From NCBI GenBank assembly GCA_030015575.1, contig JASDDO010000006.1:317364361-317428360 (forward strand): a stretch of DNA of 64,000 nucleotides, in the 5' to 3' direction. Made by a program: the position numbers and the translations under genes. How positions within the stretch are numbered: position 1 is the stretch's first letter; each line of letters starts with the position of its first letter. Below the pieces are notes generated by a model that saw only the letters and a list, made by a program, of their open reading frames with translations, was not told the DNA's origin and did no database searches. Of the stretch, positions 32,445 to 42,779 are shown piece by piece. This stretch comes from Agapanthus africanus. Lineage: Eukaryota > Streptophyta > Magnoliopsida > Asparagales > Amaryllidaceae.

Positions 32445-33814
32445 TTTTAATCGTCCCGAGCAAACTAGTTTATTTAAGAGGAGAAAAAGAAAGGAGAAAA
32501 CTAAGCACACTTTCGTAGGCAGACACGATTGCACTGAGCACGTGCAACAAACCGTTAAACCTCTAGGTGTCCCTAGTAGGAGGAGTGTTGTCTCCTGAGG
32601 GTTTTCAGCGGATTACACCCACAAAATCCTATAACAAAAGAGAGATGGTGAAATTTATATATAAAGATAAGAACCATAAAAGAAAGGCCTTGAAAAGAAG
32701 AGTTTCCAACTATACCAGTTTTTCAGTTGTCATGAGCCCTATCTTAATAGTCATGAAAAAAATGTTAGAAATCACATCATCCCTCAATAAAACATCGTCT
32801 TTATTCTTCATTCCTATCTTTCGTCCAAACATCGATCATATAACCCTACGTGTGTGTAATAGACATCCCTACACTCGGAGAATTCAATTCAAGGTATCAT
32901 ACTCTTGTCCATCTGCCGCGGTACTTTTTAATTTGATGAATATTTAGATTTGCGCACACATTTTCATGCGACCGTTAATACTTCTTGAGGTACTAACCGA
33001 CCGATTACTCTTGTGCTTGCTGATTAGGTGATAGTATTTTTCTCGTCTTGCACCACCTAAGGCTTAGCAGTGACTCCCAGACCAGTTGGCCTTAGGGCAC
33101 TAGGTGAAGAGGCACCCTCGCTATATTTTTTTATTGCTGCCTTGACGATAACAAAACCAGTGTTCATTTTTTTCTTTTCACCATTTTTATATTTTCTCCA
33201 TTTTTTTCATTTCCTTCATACTTTGGCTTTTAGACAAGAGCATTTCAAGGTATCCTCTACTATCCCGAGTTTCAAGACGTGTGTAAGTGCAAATAGTAGG
33301 GTATCAACATTCAAATGTTTGGCTTCCAGAATAGAAACTATTTTTCATACTTATTTTTATTCTCAGATTAGTGACTTCCTTCATCTTACTAACCCTTGGG
33401 ACAACAGCTCATAACTACTTATTACTAGTCCGTTTAAGAAAACTTCTAATTTTCTTGGTTTTCTTAAATTATTCCTATCTTTTGGATGTAATTTTTCACT
33501 TTCTACTCTTTTGTTATAAAAGAAAAAATTTTAAAATTTTTGAAAAATGTTGTGCTTATGCAAAATATGATGTAAATTGATGTGTAAATAAGCACAAACC
33601 TCCCCCAAACCTGTTTACAGCAGTGTCCTCACTGATGTCATCCGTTAAGCTCAAAAACCTGTAGACTTGGGAGGAAATTATTAATGGGGGCAAGAATATA
33701 TGAAAGTTTAAATCCTCCCCCAAACTTATTTTAGGCTCACAAATTTGTAAAAATCATTTTCTTTTTCAAGAGCCACAATCTTTTAAAATCACACGAGGGG
33801 GTCAAGGTTATTGG
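32445..33814 (-). other. A2 3' noncoding region
   Basis: About 1.4 kb without a convincing ORF on either strand. Shares blocks with the A1 noncoding region, for example the reverse of the CACTCCTCCTACTAGGGACACC segment at about 32,560-32,590. Two further G5 tracts lie at its upstream end (separate entry). Confidence 0.5.
33599..33732 (-). promoter_or_regulatory. Two internal polypurine-like tracts, A2
   Basis: Minus-strand AAGTTTGGGGGAGG (33,714-33,732) and AGGTTTGGGGGAGG (33,599-33,611). The second follows a CAGTG-AGGA-CACTG hairpin. Number and spacing match A1 (two tracts about 120-180 bp apart, then about 1.2-1.3 kb to the terminal tract). Confidence 0.45.
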
Positions 33815-36757
33815 TCAATGCCAAGCTTTGCAAAGACCGAAGGTCAACACCAACCATTCAAAAATTTTATCGATGAAGTACCAAGGTTGGTGGAAGAACA
33901 TGTCACCTTTTGACGTGAAGAAGTGGGGAGGTGATAAGAGGTGTGATGGAAAAGGATTGCGTCTCAATTTGGAAAGACGACACAGTGATAGTGATGATGG
34001 ATTACTCGCATTATCATGATTGTCCAAAAGAAGGGGTGGAGGTCCAATTTCTTCATCTTGGAGTTGATTCATCTCAGCACCCGTGTCTTGTAAAAATGCG
34101 AGTTCATCAGCGAAAATTTCCTCAAAGCTTTCATCGATACCCCGAAGAATAATGTCATTAGAAAAAATGGGGTGATCGTCCGACTCTATAAAAAGTTCCT
34201 CATCAGTGTTAGATGTTGACCCGAACAACTCGGTGGAAAAGTCCGTGTCAAGCAACAACATATGAAAAGAGTCAGTATCATGAGGTTGATCAAATTCGCT
34301 GCTGTCGATATCCATTAATTCGACAGAACACACATGAGCATAAGGTTCGGAGGGTTCACTTCCCAACTTGTAAATGTTAAGCTCAATTGACTTCTTTCCA
34401 AAGGATAGGGTCATAGAGCCGTTTCTACAATTAATTACTGTGTTGGAAGTGGCCAAAAAGGGTCGACCGAGTATCACCGGAATTTGATTGCGTGGGTTTG
34501 CTACAGGTTGTGTATCTATAACGATAAAGTCCACAGGGAATATGAACTCCCCGACTTTGATTAACACATCCTCTAGCTCACCCCTAGGTTGGGTGATAGA
34601 TCGATCGGCCATCTGAAGAGTGCAATGCGCAGGTTTTAACTCTCCGATCCCTAATTGCTCATAAACAGAATACGGAAGCAAGTTTACACTAGCACCTAGA
34701 TCGAGTAGAGCACGATTGATATTTTTACCCCCAATGGAAATAGAAATTGTAGGACTTCCGGGGTCCTTTCGTTTCTTGGGTAGTTGTTGTGTAAAAGCTG
34801 TGCTCACATTACTCGCAAGGAAAACTTTTTTAGGTACTTGAACTTTTCTCTTCCTAGTGCACAAGTCCTTTAGGATTTTCGCATATGACGGAACTTGTTG
34901 AATAGCATCTAGGAGAGAAATGTTTATGTTAACTTGCTTAAAAATTTCCACAATCTTCTCCATTTGTGGACTTGGTATGTTGCCCCTTAACCTGTTTGGA
35001 TAAGGTGCTTTATCAATAAGGGTTTGGTCCAACATTGGACAGGATTGTGGGGACGGATTCGATCCCAAAACTGGAGTGGGAATCGACTTAGATAGATTTG
35101 GCGAAATGGGCGAAGGGTTCGAGCCTTGTGGAAAATGGAGAATAGGCTCGGGTGAAGGTGGGAGACTAGACGAATTAGGGGAAGAAGAAGAAGCTGGGGT
35201 ATCATTGGTGTCACTATCATCACACTGCTTACCCACTCGGTTGTTCAGCACTCTCCCCGATCTCAACGTAGTAACGGCATTCACATTATAAATTTGTGAA
35301 TGGCCAGGATTAGGTATGGGTTGAGATGGGAGTTTCCCTTTCTCTCTTGCACTCATTGCGGCGTTTAACTGTGCAATTTGGTTTTCTATTGATTTAATAC
35401 TCTCACCATGGGAGGCGGAGTTTTTCGTTAAGGTATCAATAGAAGACCTCATCCCAGCCGAAAATTGCATGGATTGTTTCATGAACATATCCAAAGTTTG
35501 TGCAAGTGAGTTGTCAGTACCGTCCACTTGTGGTGTAGAAATGTTGGACGGATTTTGGAAATTCTGTGACTGAAAGGGGGGCTGATTCTGTGGTTGTGGT
35601 TGCTGTGGAGGAGGTCTTTGATAATTGCTTTGTTGGTTTTGATTCCAAGCAAAATTAGGATGATTCCTCCATCCTTGATTGTACGTGGAAGAATAAGTGT
35701 CGTTTCTAGGCCGCTGCTGAAAAGCAGTATTAGCTTGAAACGATGCATTCATAGGACATTCTTCCGTTAAGTGTGAAGGATCCGAACAGCAACCACGGAC
35801 GGTCTTAGGAAGCGTGACCTGATTTAGGGAGAATGATGAGAACTTGTTCTCAATAGCATCGAGTTTCTTCTGTATCGCTGCCATTTCGGCTTTTACTGCG
35901 ATAGAAACATCGAGCTGGTGAATACCTCCCTTAGTTGAAGGTGGTCTTACGCTTTCCCACTGCAACGTGTGTTCAGCAAGGTCTTCCAGATATTTCCATG
36001 CTTCACCGTCATCTTTAGACATGAAATTGCATTGACACATTGTTTCAAGCATCTGCTTTGTTGCTGGATTAATGCCCTCATATATAATCCGACATAAATC
36101 CCATCTTTGTATTCCGTGATGGGGGCATTGGACAAGCAGATCTTTGAAACGTTCAAAGCACTTCCAAAATGGTTCATTGGGAAGCTGGGTGAACTGGTTG
36201 ACCTCGCTCCTAATATGGGCAGTCTTATGGTTTGGGTAAAACTTCTTAAGAAATGCAATGACGAATTCATCCCAATTAGTGATAGAGTGTGCGGCAGTAT
36301 TATAAAGCCATTTTTCTGCCAAGTCGCACAATGTGAATGGGAGAAGACGTAAGCGCATAGCATCTAAAGTCAATTGTGAAGTACCCATCATTGCGCATAC
36401 GTTTTCGAATTTGGTGATGAAAACGTACTCGTCTTCCGACTCAAGCCCGTGAAATTTGGGCAGCAGGTTGATGTAGTGGGGTTTAATTTCGAAATTATCC
36501 CCGTTAGGTGGTGGAAGAGATAGACAAGTAGGAAGGGGACCACGAATAGGATAGCATCTCTCTTGGAGAGAGATGCGCGATGGATTCTGCTCACCTACGG
36601 GCGGTGGCAGCTTGGTGTTATAATTAGATAGAGTGTCGTCCATCACGGTCAATGTGGTGTGTGGTGGGGGAAAAGAAGATGAAGAAGTACCGACTTCGGC
36701 GTCGATAGCAGGAACGCGGACAAGACGGGCACTAGGATCCCGTGTCCAGCCGAGCAT
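33815..36757 (-). CDS. gag-pro: A2 gag-protease polyprotein (980 aa)
   Basis: Intact frame. Residues about 100-290 form the gag core (DEFVIAFLKKFYP, FERFKDLLVQCPHHG, LEDLAEHTLQWE). Near 320-333 is a Cys/His cluster (CCSDPSHLTEECP) that could be a degenerate zinc knuckle. Then come an Asn/Gln/Pro-rich linker and a helix (KSIENQIAQLNAAM). About 670-780 is an aspartic protease with active-site LLDLGASVNLLP and the flap and ILGRPFL motifs. Athila proteases often have DLGA rather than DTGA or DSGA. The C-terminal 200 residues are acidic and end in KIFEWLVLTFGLCKA, a peptide also coded in A1. No RT follows. The start was taken as the first Met; a 7-bp stem hairpin (GCACTAA/TTAGTGC) lies directly upstream. 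Confidence 0.88.
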   Translation of the reverse strand: MLGWTRDPSARLVRVPAIDAEVGTSSSSFPPPHTTLTVMDDTLSNYNTKLPPPVGEQNPSRISLQERCYPIRGPLPTCLSLPPPNGDNFEIKPHYINLLPKFHGLESEDEYVFITKFENVCAMMGTSQLTLDAMRLRLLPFTLCDLAEKWLYNTAAHSITNWDEFVIAFLKKFYPNHKTAHIRSEVNQFTQLPNEPFWKCFERFKDLLVQCPHHGIQRWDLCRIIYEGINPATKQMLETMCQCNFMSKDDGEAWKYLEDLAEHTLQWESVRPPSTKGGIHQLDVSIAVKAEMAAIQKKLDAIENKFSSFSLNQVTLPKTVRGCCSDPSHLTEECPMNASFQANTAFQQRPRNDTYSSTYNQGWRNHPNFAWNQNQQSNYQRPPPQQPQPQNQPPFQSQNFQNPSNISTPQVDGTDNSLAQTLDMFMKQSMQFSAGMRSSIDTLTKNSASHGESIKSIENQIAQLNAAMSAREKGKLPSQPIPNPGHSQIYNVNAVTTLRSGRVLNNRVGKQCDDSDTNDTPASSSSPNSSSLPPSPEPILHFPQGSNPSPISPNLSKSIPTPVLGSNPSPQSCPMLDQTLIDKAPYPNRLRGNIPSPQMEKIVEIFKQVNINISLLDAIQQVPSYAKILKDLCTRKRKVQVPKKVFLASNVSTAFTQQLPKKRKDPGSPTISISIGGKNINRALLDLGASVNLLPYSVYEQLGIGELKPAHCTLQMADRSITQPRGELEDVLIKVGEFIFPVDFIVIDTQPVANPRNQIPVILGRPFLATSNTVINCRNGSMTLSFGKKSIELNIYKLGSEPSEPYAHVCSVELMDIDSSEFDQPHDTDSFHMLLLDTDFSTELFGSTSNTDEELFIESDDHPIFSNDIILRGIDESFEEIFADELAFLQDTGAEMNQLQDEEIGPPPLLLDNHDNASNPSSLSLCRLSKLRRNPFPSHLLSPPHFFTSKGDMFFHQPWYFIDKIFEWLVLTFGLCKAWH

Positions 36758-36777
36758 GCACTAAGCGGGTTTAGTGC
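36758..36777 (-). promoter_or_regulatory. Hairpin abutting the A2 gag start codon
   Basis: GCACTAA and TTAGTGC pair perfectly around a 6-base loop and end at the base before the ATG. It might affect translation initiation; function unknown. Confidence 0.35.
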
Positions 36778-37558
36778 AAGCGGCAGCGTGTGTGTGATTT
36801 TAAAATTGGCTTGTTTTTGAAAAAGTGGGACTCAAGACAAATCACCCTAAGATGCACAAGCAACCCTAGAACTAAGGTCACCTAGGTCCAGTCTCTAGAC
36901 CGCTCCTAGACTTCCAAAGGACAAGCCGCAGGATAAATCCTCTACCGCCTCCGTACTACCCTTGTAGCCAGGTAAGTGCCAGGTAAGTGGGAAGGAACCA
37001 CGTCGTGGGCCTAATTAAAAACCACTAGCCTTTGTCACACTTGCCTAGGCACTACAAAAGTAATGCGGATAAACGATAGATTACCCACGACCTTCCTCTG
37101 TCCTTATTGAGCGCGACAGTCCTTAGACTCTGGTCTAGATATTTTTTAAATTAATGAAAGGTTGATCTATATGCTCGATTTGTGATTTGTGGGGCTTAGG
37201 AAGGGTGATGAAATCCCCACCTAATCTTGATTTGGTCTTTGCCCCTTAAAATCCGTATTAAATATGCAAAACAAAACCAATCACAAAACTTTTGCAAAAA
37301 GATTTTTTTAGCGGCGCAATTTTGCAAAGAATCCTGCAGAAAAGATATTTTATTGGATTTCAGAGGAGAGAGAAGGAGGTTAGAATCTTACCAGAGAAAT
37401 GTCTCTGAATCTTTGTATCCTCAAGTCTGTGACTCCAGATCCCCTCGCAAAATTCATACAATAATTGTTAAATATACAATTTGCAGTTTTGTTTTATTTA
37501 TGATATAGATCGTATAAGAATTTAACACAAATAGTAAGAATAAAAAATTACGTACGTA
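36778..37558 (-). other. A2 5' untranslated leader
   Basis: About 780 bases between primer site and gag. No gene. Mixed AT-rich and balanced sequence; no repeats recognised. Confidence 0.5.
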
Positions 37559-37576
37559 TCCCCGGCAACGGCGCCA
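37559..37576 (-). promoter_or_regulatory. Primer-binding site, A2 (tRNA-Asp)
   Basis: Minus strand TGGCGCCGTTGCCGGGGA, two bases after the LTR, the canonical tRNA-Asp complement of Athila elements. Confidence 0.9.
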
Positions 37577-37578
37577 TT

Positions 37579-39039
37579 TGATTGATGTGAAAAAGTGTGT
37601 TTGTAGTTAACCGCAATCAGAACGGTGTCGCGCGTAGCTAGACCGAGGTGAGTACGGGTCGTCCTCAGGGAAACGTTGAATCTTTTATTTTTACTTTAGA
37701 TGTGTTGAGAAAGAGAGGAGGGATAAAGAATTTTATAGAATGTTTTCTAGATCTACGTTAAACAAGAATGTAAAATATAGATCTAGATTATTTTAAAGAT
37801 GTAGTTAATATAATAAGGAGGCTTGTAGGGTTCGTTAGGATTTAGTAGTTATGGACGATTAATTAAAAGTTACCATTTTTATCCATTAATAGATTTAAAA
37901 CTAGAACGACAGTGATGCGTGTAGATTAGGGTTTTTGGAGGGAAAAGGAATCCCACTCTTAACCCTTATCTCGACACGGAACTCCGTTCATATCTAGCCT
38001 TTACCAAAACAATCATTAATCTAATCTCTAATCGCGGTCGGAACTAGTAAAGAATTGTTAGCGCGCCCGATTAGGATGTTAATGATTATTTTGATAAAGT
38101 TCATAAACTTTATAGGACTTAAAAAGGGTTTAGGGATTTTTATCGTCCATTAGCCTACCCTAATCCTACGAACCCTAACAAGCGGAGAATTACTCGAGCA
38201 TGTTAGGAAAAGAAGATGAAAAGATAGAGAGGGAAAACATAATGTAAAATGCAAAAGAATTAAATAAAATAACTACCTTTATTAATCAACTTGAACAATC
38301 TACACTTTATTCCGTAGAAAATGATTACAAAACTAGTTGCTTCTCGATCTTTCCTAAGGAGGTGGACGAACAGTTGATGATCAGCCTGGATACATGAGCC
38401 GTCTTGGACTTCGTGATCGCGTCGGCTTGATAACTTTTCCAAGAGGCTCTCGGTGCCCTTTTATAGTCTAAAACCAGAATCTTTTGCTTTCAAAGTTGGT
38501 AAAATATAGCATAGATCTATGCCCCAAAATATCTCCCTCTAACTCAACTTAACTGCCGCGGATCCGCGGGCAATAGGGGGGTTTGGCCGCGGTTCCGCGG
38601 CCAATAGTGGAGATCTTTTCATCATATTTTTGTGGGTAGATCTTTGTGACATTTGGCAATTTCTGGAAGCTTTAGATATTTGAAATCTTCTCGTGGTTAT
38701 TGCCAGACTTGGTCTCCAAGTTTTGATTCTTAATTTGGCAAGTCTTCTTCAACAACTTGATTTGCTTGATTCTAGTCTTTGAAAAATTCTGCACACTTGG
38801 AAAAAATCTGCATAACAACTCAAATAATATTTAGTAGACCTAGTTCTACTAGGATTAGGTCAATGAATTTATTTGCATACATTTTCCTACCAAATGATAA
38901 TTAAAATATATTAACACATGGAAAATGGTGTTTTTACACATAAACCCTCATATGTATAATATATTAAAATAAAGTCCTTTTTTAATATGAAAATGGTAGG
39001 AAAAATGTAATACAAATGTGCAGTTTTATCAACTGAACA
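37579..39039 (-). repeat. A2 5' LTR (1,461 bp)
   Basis: Same length as the 3' LTR with a small number of substitutions. TATA-like box at about 38,453-38,466 and GC palindromes at about 38,556-38,600. Ends CAATCA followed by AA and the primer site. Confidence 0.87.
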
Positions 39040-39330
39040 AATACCCCCAAACTTATTTTTGATCGTCCCGAGCAAACTAGTTTATTTAAGAGGAGAAAAA
39101 GAAAGGAGAAAACTAAGCACACTTTCGTAGGCAGACACGATTGCACTGAGCACGTGCAACAAGCCGTTAAACCTCTAGGTGTCCCTAGTAGGAGGAGTGT
39201 TGTCTCGTGAGGGTTTTCAGTGGATTACACCCACAAAATTCCATAACAAAAGAGAGATGGTGAAATTTATATATAAAGATAAGAACCATAAAAGAAAGGC
39301 CTTGAAAAGAAGAGTTTCCAACTATACTAG
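39040..39330 (-). mobile_element. Truncated second A2 unit (3' interior piece)
   Basis: Starts with the A2 polypurine tract (AATACCCCCAAACT on the plus strand) and runs parallel to 32,428-32,718 for 291 bp with few differences, then changes to O sequence. It looks like the remnant of a tandem A2 copy sharing the LTR at 37,579-39,039, cut off by a deletion that also removed the end of O gag and the protease active site. Confidence 0.75.
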
Positions 39331-39365
39331 CTTTAATACTAACATCTCCGGTTTCGATTGTTCGG

Positions 39366-40940
39366 GTGTTGAAGGAAATCTGCATGAGCGTTCAGCACCT
39401 CGCCCGTGATAAGATTACCATCTCCGGTTTCGATTCTCAGTCATCACGGACTCTCGGATCTGTAATACTAACATTACGCTTCGGACTACTCATCACGGAT
39501 ATTAAGTTTCACGTCATTGACGCCAAGACCCGCTACAATGCCTTGCTCGGTCGTCCTTGGTTACACGAGTACAACATCATCCGTTCTACACAACATCAGT
39601 GCATGAAGTATTTCAAGGATGGTCTCGAGTATACCTTAACAGGTGAGCTAAACCCATTCTCCGTGAACGAAGTCCGTAAGTACGAAGATGCAAAATACTT
39701 TTTGCCAGAGTTCGAGGACACAGAGAGGTGTCGCAAACCGGAGAACAAAGCCGCCGCCGCCAATCCTGTTTTCGGAAGTGATACCGAAGAAGAAGAGATA
39801 GTTTACGCTGGGCCGCCTCGACGCAACAACCCGGGACCGTCCACCCCTGTATTGATCTTCGGAAGCGACTCGGAAGATGGGGTGAATGCTGTGTTCTCCA
39901 GTCGGCCGTCAGTACAAGCATTCTTTGGTGATGATCAGAGTCTGCAAATTACCATAATTCCCCCGGGGCACTACAAAGATCTTGACGCACTTGAAGCTCA
40001 CAATGTGCAAGATCTGCAGACATTTTACGTCCCTCCCAGGCGAAAAGGTGAAAAGGCGATCATGTTCTACCGATCCACGGAAACAATAGTGGAGAAAGAA
40101 ATCTGGCATGGCGCGGATTCTACACTTGACAGGCTCCAACCCATCCGTTTGCCCAGATATTACACGAACGGACTAAAAAGGCTATTGAAACGCCAAGGGG
40201 TACCTTTAAAACAGACTATTCGACAAGCTCGGTTCTACAACAGGATTTGGGATGTCCCTGGGACTCAGCGCAAGTTGCCCAACGGGAGAATGGAAACGCT
40301 TGGGCTTGTATATGTGAGATCCGGGAAACGGGAACGAGTCCATGGTAGCTACGCCATATATAACTTCGATGAAGAAGAGGACGCCCTATCGGAAAATGCC
40401 GATCCCGCACCGAAGCAAGATCCTGCCACCAAAATGCCGAGTCTGTCATTTGAAGAACGAATGGACAAGCTTATCAGGAAAGCGGTTCAAAAAGCTCGGG
40501 ACGACCATAATCGCGAAATGTCCATCTACGAGAAAGTCAGGACGCAACGTTTTCGTCAACAGGCTGCGAAAGATGAAAATGCTCCTCCATGTCAACCTGT
40601 TGTACAAAAGGCCCGACGCAGAGGCAGAAATAAGTCAAAGAGCGGAAAAGGGATTCGACAACAACAACGCGGGACCAAAGAGTCACGTAATCAGGAATTG
40701 CGCAGGCCGGATTTTCCCCTCATGAAGAAGATGAGTCGAGCGTATTCTTTCCCTCAAGACAAGCCGAAGAAGATACTTGACCTCGCTATAAAACATCGAA
40801 TGATTACACTTCCGGAGTCTAAGCACCCTGAGCAAGCTAACGAGGTCTCTCATCTGGGCTATTGCTCTTATCACCGAGCCATTGGACACCCTACTGAAGA
40901 CTGCTTCACCTTCAAGAACTGGGTCGAAGATCAATATTAG
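39366..40940 (+). pseudogene. pro: Element O protease remnant and pre-RT region
   Basis: The first 80 residues are the second half of a Tat protease (ISGFDSQSSRTLG, HVIDAKTRYNALLGRPWLHE). The catalytic Asp-Thr/Ser-Gly part should lie upstream but has been lost at the A2 junction. A long linker follows: acidic, then YTNGLKRLLKRQGVPLKQ, then a Lys/Arg-rich stretch. The end repeats the gag tail: AYSFPQDKPKKILDLAIKHR, then YCSYHRAIGHPTEDCF (C-x2-H-x5-H-x4-C) and FKNWVEDQY. TAG at 40,938-40,940 replaces the Gln codon seen in element I, and more stops follow before 41,070. The first Met is arbitrary, since this was part of a polyprotein. Confidence 0.72.
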
Positions 40941-41069
40941 CAAGGCAGGTTTGCTCTATCCAGCAGCTAGAGGATAAGTCCGCCACAGAAGCACGAACCA
41001 AAAGCCGCGCACACAGCGAGAGTAGAACCAGATCAACATTAGTCTTGGAAGCGAGCTCGTACTTGTCAT

Positions 41070-42779
41070 ATGATAACGATGTCAAAAGAAGAGCCCGAGG
41101 ATATGGATGACCTCACCTGGTGCTTCGAAAACAATAATGACGAGATGATTGCAGAGTTTCCACCGGCGCCGAAAGAGCTAGAAGATGGAATACATACCAC
41201 TGCAGATGAGCTCAAGAAAATTGAGCTGGGGACTACAAGCGACCCGCGGCCGATATTCGTCAGCAAGTTGCTGTCTGAAGAAAAGGTGGCTGCACTAAAA
41301 GACGTGCTTATGCAGCATAGAGACTGCTTCACATGGAATTATTCCGAAATGCCAGGATTAGATCCAGAGATTGCTGTGCACAAACTGGCCATATCCCCGG
41401 ACGTCAAGCCAGTCAAACAGGCACTGAGAAGAATGCGGCTTGAGCTTGAGATGAGCATTAACGCCGAGGTCAAAAAGCTAATCGACTCTGGTTTCATCCA
41501 AGAGGTTCAGTACCCCGATTGGATTGCCAACATCGTCCCAGTGATGAAGAAGAATGGGACAGTGCGCATATATGTGGACTTTCGGGATCTCAATAAAGCC
41601 TGCCCGAAGGACGATTTCCCAGTACCAGTCACCGAGCTGATGATAGATAACACGTCCACTCACGAGGTTTTCTCCTTCATGGACGGCTCATCAGGATATA
41701 ATCAGATAAAGATGCATCCCGAAGACCAGAAGCATACCACTTTCCGGACCCCTTTGGGTATATTCTGCTACAAGGTTATGCCCTTCGGTTTAAAGAACGC
41801 CGGTGCCACCTATCAAAGGGCCATGACAATGATCTTCGATGACCTTATACATGAAACCGTCGAATGCTATATCGACGACCTCGTGGTTAAGAGCAAATCA
41901 TACGAGGAGCATTTAGAGCATCTGAAGACTGTATTTCAACGCCTTCGACAATACAACTTGAAGATAAACCCTTTCAAATGCGCATTCGGAGTTTCCTCGG
42001 GCAAATTCCTGGGATTCATCGTCCGAAACCGAGGTATCGAGATAGATCCGTCAAAGATCAAGGCGATCATGGAAATGCCCCAGCCAAGGACTCTCAAACA
42101 ATTACGGTCTCTCCCAGGAAAGCTCGCGTACATCCGGCGATTCATAGCCAATCTCTCAGGCAAGTGCCGCCCTTACAGTCACCTGATGAAGAAGGGAACC
42201 CCGTTCGTCTGGGATCATAAATGCCAAGGCACACTGGACGAGATCAAGCAATACCTGCAGAACCCGCCGGTGTTAGCTGCTCCAGTCAAGGGAAAGCCTC
42301 TTATTCTTTATACCATAGCCCTCGAAGGTTCCTTAGGCGCATTATGGGCACAAGAGAACGACCAAGGGAAAGAAAGAGCACTCTATTACTTAAGTCGAGT
42401 TCTCCTGGGGGCAGAAAGCAACTACTTCCCCATCGAAAAACACTGCCTAGCGTTGATCTTCGCAATAACAAAGCTCCGGCACTACGCATTAGCGCACGAA
42501 GTCCGTCTCATTTCGAAGGTGGACCCTCTTAAATATTTAATGTCGAAGGCCATATTGACAGGGAGACTCGCTAAATGGGCCTTGCTCTTAATGGAGTTTT
42601 CAATAACCTATCAGCCTCTCAAAGCAGTGAAAGGCCAGGCCATCGCCGACTTTCTCGCTGAGCATCCAATACCTGTCGACTCTCGTTTGAATTGCAAGCT
42701 GCCAGACGAACACGCGTTTGACATAATCACGGAAGTGGTACCCGGTGGGAACTCTATTTTGACGGAGCGTCTTCCGTGA
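41070..42779 (+). CDS. pol: Element O reverse transcriptase-RNase H (569 aa)
   Basis: RNA-dependent DNA polymerase of a Ty3/gypsy element; it copies the genomic RNA in the cytoplasmic particle. Residues about 95-150 hold the fingers (WIANIVPVMKKNGTVRIYVD, FRDLNKACPKDDFP). FMDGSSGYNQI follows, then FRTPLGIFCYKVMPFGLKNA and the catalytic CYIDDLVV near residue 265. The connection domain (KFLGFIV) and RNase H (YYLSRVLLGAESNYFPIEKH) follow. The frame is open, but the last residues run past a frameshift: the second RNase H is read one frame over from about 42,746. Wording such as KACPKDDFP and YFPIEKHCLAL is typical of the Tat group. Confidence 0.9.
   Translation: MITMSKEEPEDMDDLTWCFENNNDEMIAEFPPAPKELEDGIHTTADELKKIELGTTSDPRPIFVSKLLSEEKVAALKDVLMQHRDCFTWNYSEMPGLDPEIAVHKLAISPDVKPVKQALRRMRLELEMSINAEVKKLIDSGFIQEVQYPDWIANIVPVMKKNGTVRIYVDFRDLNKACPKDDFPVPVTELMIDNTSTHEVFSFMDGSSGYNQIKMHPEDQKHTTFRTPLGIFCYKVMPFGLKNAGATYQRAMTMIFDDLIHETVECYIDDLVVKSKSYEEHLEHLKTVFQRLRQYNLKINPFKCAFGVSSGKFLGFIVRNRGIEIDPSKIKAIMEMPQPRTLKQLRSLPGKLAYIRRFIANLSGKCRPYSHLMKKGTPFVWDHKCQGTLDEIKQYLQNPPVLAAPVKGKPLILYTIALEGSLGALWAQENDQGKERALYYLSRVLLGAESNYFPIEKHCLALIFAITKLRHYALAHEVRLISKVDPLKYLMSKAILTGRLAKWALLLMEFSITYQPLKAVKGQAIADFLAEHPIPVDSRLNCKLPDEHAFDIITEVVPGGNSILTERLP

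Larger units (their letters stand above)
30967..39039 (-). mobile_element. Element A2: Athila-like LTR retrotransposon without RT or integrase, 8,073 bp
   Basis: Both LTRs are 1,461 bp and nearly identical. On the minus strand the order is 5' LTR (39,039-37,579), perfect tRNA-Asp primer site, gag-protease ORF, noncoding region with three G5 tracts, 3' LTR (32,427-30,967). No RT or integrase is present, so it depends on a helper. The left flank ends CCCAA, but no matching copy is found on the right: beyond the 5' LTR comes a second, truncated piece of A2 interior (39,040-39,330) and then the protease region of O. Confidence 0.85.

Noticed and set aside
33070-33414. Plus-strand frames opposite the A2 3' noncoding region
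   Set aside because: Phe- and Ser-rich translation of T-rich noncoding DNA; no counterpart in A1.
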